From: JANXSD01 sp038206385
Lineage (GTDB): Bacteria > Bacteroidota > Bacteroidia > AKYH767-A > OLB10
Assembly: GCA_038206385.1 (NCBI GenBank)
Contig: JBBRAW010000056.1
Coordinates: 1-19,923 of the forward strand
Length of the DNA stretch: 19,923 bases
Direction of reading: 5' to 3'
The notes below the pieces were generated by a model, which made no database searches, had not been told where the DNA came from, and was given only the letters and a program-made list of their open reading frames with translations. How positions within the stretch are numbered: the first letter of the stretch is position 1; every line of letters begins with the position of its first letter. Below, one piece after another: positions 16,121 through 19,923 of the stretch. Position numbers and translations under genes: made by a program.

Positions 16121-17836
16121 AAATTCGGTGATGGTATTTACAAATTTGATGGTAGTAACTGGGGAAATTTCAATACCACTAATTCTGGGCTATTATCAAA
16201 TAATACTACCAAAATTAAATTTGACTCTCAAAATTCTGCCTATATTATTTCAAATGTAGTCCAAAAAAAAACCGGCAATAATTGGATAACAATTGATCCT
16301 GTTCAGGTCTCAGCATTATTCATTGACATAGATGATAATGTTTTTTTTGAAAATAAATTTTATGATGGCAACCAAGTTAATATTTTATTTAACAACTTAA
16401 TCGCAACTCTTGATATCCGTTTAGACTCACTTGGAAATTATATTTACTCCTCTTATAATACTGTAGATATTTTCCCATCTGGTAATCAACATCAACACTA
16501 CTCATCATTTTTGGGTCGTATAGTTTACGATGGTCTTAACAATGGAATTCCTGATAGTCTTGACATTGGAATGTTCAATCAAAAAGTAATATCTTATCCT
16601 GATAGTGAAGTGGCGTTTACAAATAGTTATGGAAATTATTCGTTTGGAAAAGTACCAGGCAATTACAGTGTTGAATTTTTACCGCAAACTGATTGGTTGA
16701 GAACATCTGATTCCGCTAGTTATTCTCTAACACTTAATAATCTTGATTTAACAGGTTATGATTTCCAAACATACCCAATTAATCCAAATGACTCCATATC
16801 ATTCCATGTTACAATTGGAATTCCTCGATGTTATCAAGATGTCCCATTGTGGATTCATTATACAAATGTCGGCTCCACAATACTTAATGGTCAATTGAAA
16901 ATAAAAACAGATAGTCTTTTATATTATTTTTTATCATTTCCTAATCCAGATCAGATAGTTGCCGATACACTGATATGGAACATAATAAATCTGTATCCAG
17001 GTCAGCAGAAACAAATCAATCTTTACGATTCAATTTCAGGAGTGGCTATTTTCGGAGACAGTTTAAATATTAATGCATTTGCAGAAGTAAACAACATTTC
17101 ATTTCCTGCTGTCAAAAATAAATACGAGATTTTCTGCTCTTATGATCCCAACGATAAAACTGTTTCACCTGAAGGAACCGGAATAGATCATTTAACGCAT
17201 TTCAATACAGCATTGGATTACACAATTCGTTTTCAGAATTGCGGAAATGATACAGCATTTAATATAAATATTGTTGATACGTTAGATTCAAATCTTGATC
17301 TCAGCACTTTTGAATTTATTGCAGCAAGTAATCCTGTTTATACAACATTAAGTCCGCAGGGAATAGTTAAATTCAGATTTGATTCTATTCAATTACCTTG
17401 CCTTTCAACAAATACATTGATGAGTGAAGGCTTTGTACGTTATAAAATTTCTCCGAAAAATAATTTACCTGATCCAACAGTCATTAAAAACTTCGCAGGA
17501 ATTTATTTTGATCGTAACCCTCCTATTTTCACAAATCAAACTTTTAATACGCTGACAAATAATTTTTCTACTTCTATCAATTCAATTAACGCTCCATCTG
17601 ATAAAGTCGTAACGATTTAGCCAAATCCTGCTACAGAAAACGTTATTATTTCTCCTTCTCTTTACGAGCAATATCAGCTTACAATTTTTGATGCAAACGG
17701 CAATCAGAAAATTTCATCTCATTATTCAGGCGCACAATCCACTCCTGTAAATAATCTCAATGCAGGAATTTATTTTTATCAACTTATTTTTGAAAAAGGA
17801 AAAAGAGCGGTAGGTAAAATTATTATTTCGAAATAA
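16121..17836 (+). pseudogene. Decayed T9SS-secreted surface protein: 5' truncated and split by a TAG codon
   Basis: The frame opens after TGA at 16118-16120, runs 499 codons to TAG at 17618-17620, and then continues in the same frame for 71 codons to TAA at 17834-17836. There is no ATG-led start and no signal peptide. A TTG at 16511 could be misread as a start, but coding sense extends well upstream. The opening codons (FGDGIYKFDGSNW, then SNSAYIIS-type strands) resemble a regulator-propeller repeat. Codons about 131-180 (GRIVYDGLNNGIPDSLDIG, GNYSFGKVPGNYSVEF) resemble a carboxypeptidase-regulatory or SdrD-B-like domain. Codons about 341-475 (SYDPNDKTVSPEG, YTIRFQNCGNDTAFNI, GIYFDRNPPIFTN) match the conserved domain that often precedes T9SS sorting domains (DUF11/DUF7619-like). 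After the TAG, PNPATENV to GKIIISK is a complete T9SS type A sorting domain. The TAG replaces the aromatic residue normally preceding PNP. Confidence 0.85.
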
Positions 17837-17837
17837 A

Positions 17838-18398
17838 TTATTTCTTTTTATATCCAATTCTTTCTCTATCATCCCATTTCCGCTGACTTGCTTTCTCATC
17901 AATAAGGTTTTCCATGGTATCATAAATTTGATTTAATTGAACATCATGTTCACCTAAATGTTGTTTTATCTCAATTAATTGTTCTTTAACGTCGTTTTGC
18001 ATGACCAGAATTTTCCGCAGTTCGACGAAAGCCCGCATGATTGCAATGTTCATGGCAATTGCTTTATCACTACTGAGTATGCCACTTAACATCGCAACGC
18101 CATGTTCAGTGAAAGCAAAAGGCATATATCTATTTCCACCACGGTTTGAGGTCGCAAATTGCGACCTCAAAGAATTTTCAGCATTATCATTAGATTCTAT
18201 ATGAAACTGTATATTGCTTAATTCAATTTTTGTAAGCTGAAACATAAAATCATTTGGGAATCTCTCTTTATTTCTTTTGACAGCCTCATTAATCCGCTTG
18301 GTGTCGGTTTCATAAATTTTTGCAATGTCGAAATCTAAGATAACTCGCTCTGATCTGATTTCGTAAATCCTATTCTGTATACTTTGTATTACTTGCAT
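17838..18398 (-). CDS. ORF6N-domain protein
   Basis: The 186-residue protein begins with the ORF6N signature: IRSERVILDFDIAKIYETDT (14-33), KRINEAVKRNKERFP (34-48), DFMFQLTKIE (50-59), SLRSQFATSN (76-85) and PFAFTEHGVAML (93-104). A coiled-coil-like C-terminal half follows (about 125-170). ORF6N is a DNA-associated domain found in phage antirepressor-like proteins and very often as solitary genes in Bacteroidota chromosomes; the function of the solitary copies is not established. It converges on the broken T9SS gene with one base between stop codons. A TATATTCG box at 18446-18439, one base off consensus, could be its -7 element. No other phage genes are nearby. Confidence 0.88.
   Translation of the reverse strand: MQVIQSIQNRIYEIRSERVILDFDIAKIYETDTKRINEAVKRNKERFPNDFMFQLTKIELSNIQFHIESNDNAENSLRSQFATSNRGGNRYMPFAFTEHGVAMLSGILSSDKAIAMNIAIMRAFVELRKILVMQNDVKEQLIEIKQHLGEHDVQLNQIYDTMENLIDEKASQRKWDDRERIGYKKK
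18145..18171. repeat. Perfect 27-base palindrome inside the ORF6N gene
   Basis: TTTGAGGTCGCAA (18145-18157) and its exact reverse complement TTGCGACCTCAAA (18159-18171) flank a single central A. On the coding strand it specifies residues 76-85 of the ORF6N protein. With 13 perfect pairs it is the longest perfect inverted repeat I found here. A one-base loop makes an mRNA hairpin sterically strained, so a dimeric DNA-binding site or cruciform is as likely as an RNA hairpin. Confidence 0.85.
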
Positions 18399-18484
18399 AA
18401 TGTATTTGATTAAAAATGATTAAGTGAAAAATGATATGCGAATATAAAAAAAATATTAATGAAAATCTTTCAATAAATGTAGCT

Positions 18485-19252
18485 TTAAGCGTATCCCATC
18501 ATCTTATACATCAACATACCCACCCACTCGTGAATGAGGCTATCCCATGAGGCGAGATTATCACCATCTGGTTGAATAATTTTATCGAGGGTATACATGC
18601 GAACACCAGAGCGAACATCCACAGGGAAAACATCAGGATTTAAACCCGCCTTTTTAAAACACGCCAATGATCTTCGCATGTGTGTTGCAGAAGTGATTAA
18701 TAAATATCGAGAACCATAATTTCCTGCTTTCAAAATAGGAACAGTCATGATTGCATTTTCGTAGGTATTACGCGAATTATTTTCAAGAATAATATCTTCT
18801 GGCTTTACACCACTCTTCAATAAAACTTTCGCTATTAATCCTGATTCTTTCCAATCTTGAAAATTCACAAAGCCTGAACCTCCAGTTAAAAGTATTTTAC
18901 GGATATGCCCGTCGTGGTAAAGTTCGAGGGCTTGCAATAAACGATCTACACTACTGCTATAAACTACGCGTCCTGCATTAGTATCGTAATAGCGCATGCT
19001 CCCTCCCATTACAATACCAACATCGTAAGGAGTATTAATTGTTTTCGCATTATATGCAGGAACCTCCCAAACACGTAAAAATTTAGTTACAATCCACGGA
19101 TTAGTAAAAATCAAGAGTAGTAATAAAGAACTTCTCAAAAAACGCATTTTCAATTTTGGATTTTTTAGAATTAATCCAGCGATTAAACAAAATAGAATCC
19201 AAAATAATGGTGTAACGAAGAAATCTAAAATTTTTGAGAGAAGGAAGAACAT
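18485..19252 (-). CDS. YdcF/ElyC-like DUF218 membrane protein
   Basis: A 255-residue protein with two N-terminal membrane segments (about 10-30 and 38-55) and a DUF218 domain. The markers are DVGIVMGGSMRY (77-88), ILLTGGSG (120-127), ILENNSRNTYENA (155-167) and LLITSATHMRRSLACFKKAG (184-203). ElyC, a member in Escherichia coli, affects peptidoglycan and lipid-carrier metabolism; whether this one does is inference. A longer frame begins at 19300, but its extra 16 residues are encoded by the AT-rich repeat at 19258-19293, so I chose the ATG at 19252-19250. Stop is TAA at 18487-18485. It is probably a single-gene unit. TATATTCG on the minus strand at 19424-19417 could be a distant -7 box. Confidence 0.88.
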   Translation of the reverse strand: MFFLLSKILDFFVTPLFWILFCLIAGLILKNPKLKMRFLRSSLLLLLIFTNPWIVTKFLRVWEVPAYNAKTINTPYDVGIVMGGSMRYYDTNAGRVVYSSSVDRLLQALELYHDGHIRKILLTGGSGFVNFQDWKESGLIAKVLLKSGVKPEDIILENNSRNTYENAIMTVPILKAGNYGSRYLLITSATHMRRSLACFKKAGLNPDVFPVDVRSGVRMYTLDKIIQPDGDNLASWDSLIHEWVGMLMYKMMGYA

Positions 19253-19257
19253 TTTTT

Positions 19258-19293
19258 GATTTGAAGATTTTGTAATTTGAAAATTTGAAAGTG
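19258..19293 (+). repeat. AT-rich repeat, copy 2
   Basis: Second copy of the 36-base element at 16082-16117, same orientation, five mismatches. It lies immediately upstream of the DUF218 gene start (minus strand), so that gene's 5' leader runs through it. Confidence 0.65.
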
Positions 19294-19518
19294 CCCCCAC
19301 CCAATAATGGTAATAAGTAATCTAATGGATTTAGAATTTAATATTATCGTTTAATGGTATTAGAATTTAGATTTTACCTAAATTTAGCATATATGAATTT
19401 ACTTAGCAATTGAATGCGAATATACAAATTAGCACAAGTACCATGCATTTTGATTGAAAATTAGATGGGATTATCATAAAAGTCTTCGATAATCGATTTA
19501 TCAAAGTACTTTTGCAAG
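19294..19518. other. Divergent spacer between the DUF218 gene and mnmE
   Basis: The 225 bases hold no credible gene. They include two imperfect direct repeats, TAATGGATTTAGAATTTA (19323-19340) and TAATGGTATTAGAATTTA (19352-19369). These are 16 of 18 identical with a 29-base period, and may be an operator pair or chance in AT-rich DNA. Possible promoters for both flanking genes lie to the right of them. Confidence 0.45.
19507..19514 (+). promoter_or_regulatory. Predicted mnmE -7 box, likely leaderless transcript
   Basis: TACTTTTG (19507-19514) is an exact TAnnTTTG match and ends four bases before the mnmE ATG (19519). The predicted transcription start coincides with the start codon. No clear TTG is found at -33. 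Confidence 0.45.
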
Positions 19519-19923
19519 ATGAATCTTCCTCAAACAAAAGATACAATTTGTGCATTAGCAACTGCTGCAGGAATGGGTGCTTTAGCAGTTATTCGAATTT
19601 CAGGAATTGACGCTTTTACTATTGGAAATAAGATTTTCAAAACTAAGTCAGGCAAGGAAAAAGATTTCAATAAAGAGAAAACGTATACGCTGCATTATGG
19701 AATGATCATCGATCACGATAAAATTGTAGATGAAGTTTTAGTAAGTGTTTTTAGAAACCCGAATTCATATACTGGTGAAGATACATTAGAGATTTCTTGT
19801 CATGGTTCAGTTTTTATACAACAAGAAATTTTGCAAGTATTACAAAAAAATGGAGCGCGCTTAGCTGAACCTGGCGAGTATACTTTACGAGCATTTTTAA
19901 ATGGCAAACTAGATTTAGCACAA
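19519..19923 (+). CDS. mnmE: tRNA modification GTPase MnmE, N-terminal part
   Basis: MnmE with MnmG installs the 5-carboxymethylaminomethyl group on wobble uridine of certain tRNAs. The 135 codons in the window end at the edge and cover the N-terminal tetrahydrofolate-binding domain. Markers are DTICALATAAGMGALAVIRISG (8-29), NPNSYTGEDTLEISCHGS (80-97) and the closing EPGEYTLRAFLNGKLDLAQ (117-135), which is strongly conserved in the family. The GTPase and C-terminal cysteine regions lie beyond the window. The start is set by the conserved N-terminus and by the adjacent promoter box. Confidence 0.96.
   Translation, partial: MNLPQTKDTICALATAAGMGALAVIRISGIDAFTIGNKIFKTKSGKEKDFNKEKTYTLHYGMIIDHDKIVDEVLVSVFRNPNSYTGEDTLEISCHGSVFIQQEILQVLQKNGARLAEPGEYTLRAFLNGKLDLAQ

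Noticed and set aside
16511..17620. Treating the 369-codon frame from TTG 16511 as an intact gene
   Set aside because: The same frame has coding sense upstream to 16121 and a T9SS sorting domain in frame after the TAG; there is no signal peptide at 16511.
18145..18171. CRISPR repeat or rho-independent terminator
   Set aside because: Only one copy exists, it lies inside a coding sequence, and no T-run follows on either strand.
17838..18398. Prophage
   Set aside because: ORF6N is the only phage-related domain; no integrase, structural or lysis genes are present.
19253..19300. Longer start of the DUF218 protein at 19300
   Set aside because: The added residues are translated from the AT-rich repeat and precede the natural membrane-protein start at 19252.

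Overview
The window looks like an ordinary chromosomal stretch of a Bacteroidota bacterium. It is AT-rich and has TAnnTTTG-type -7 promoter boxes. It also carries a type IX secretion (T9SS) sorting-domain remnant, a TPR/PD40/SPOR envelope protein, an ORF6N protein, and a ClpS of the kind seen in this phylum. The family or genus cannot be fixed from the sequence. Most genes are housekeeping. The accessory material sits between about 16.08 and 19.3 kb.

Left end, minus strand (1-3643): a histidine-degradation operon transcribed right to left. A small four-helix membrane protein is followed by hutI (imidazolonepropionase), hutG (formimidoylglutamase) and ftcD (glutamate formimidoyltransferase, cut by the window edge). 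Two junctions are ATGA stop/start overlaps and the third has a single base between stop and start, so the genes look translationally coupled. HutI makes N-formimino-glutamate; HutG and FtcD are two alternative ways to use it.

Middle, plus strand (3833-14854): prmA, then a 1475-residue exported protein I cannot assign, plsY (phospholipid synthesis), and an exported TPR-PD40-carboxypeptidase-regulatory-SPOR protein closed by a strong terminator. Next come clpS with an M48 lipoprotein metalloprotease, and an nfeD/floA pair (flotillin-like membrane microdomain system). A tRNA-Arg(ACG) with its own promoter and terminator follows, then trxB.

Right part (16082-19923): a decayed T9SS cargo gene. 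Its 5' end is missing and abuts an AT-rich repeat, and one TAG codon separates the body from an intact-looking C-terminal sorting domain. It converges, with one base between stop codons, on an ORF6N-domain gene that contains a perfect 27-base palindrome. A YdcF/ElyC-like DUF218 membrane protein follows on the minus strand, then the 5' end of mnmE. A second copy of the AT-rich repeat lies just upstream of the DUF218 gene, so two direct copies bracket the accessory segment.

I found no CRISPR array, intact prophage, transposase or recognisable defence cluster. The items most worth a second look are the nonsense-interrupted T9SS gene and its repeat junction, the ORF6N palindrome, the large unassigned exported protein, the SPOR-ended PorE-like architecture, the membrane protein at the head of the hut operon, and several -7 boxes so close to start codons that leaderless transcripts are predicted.
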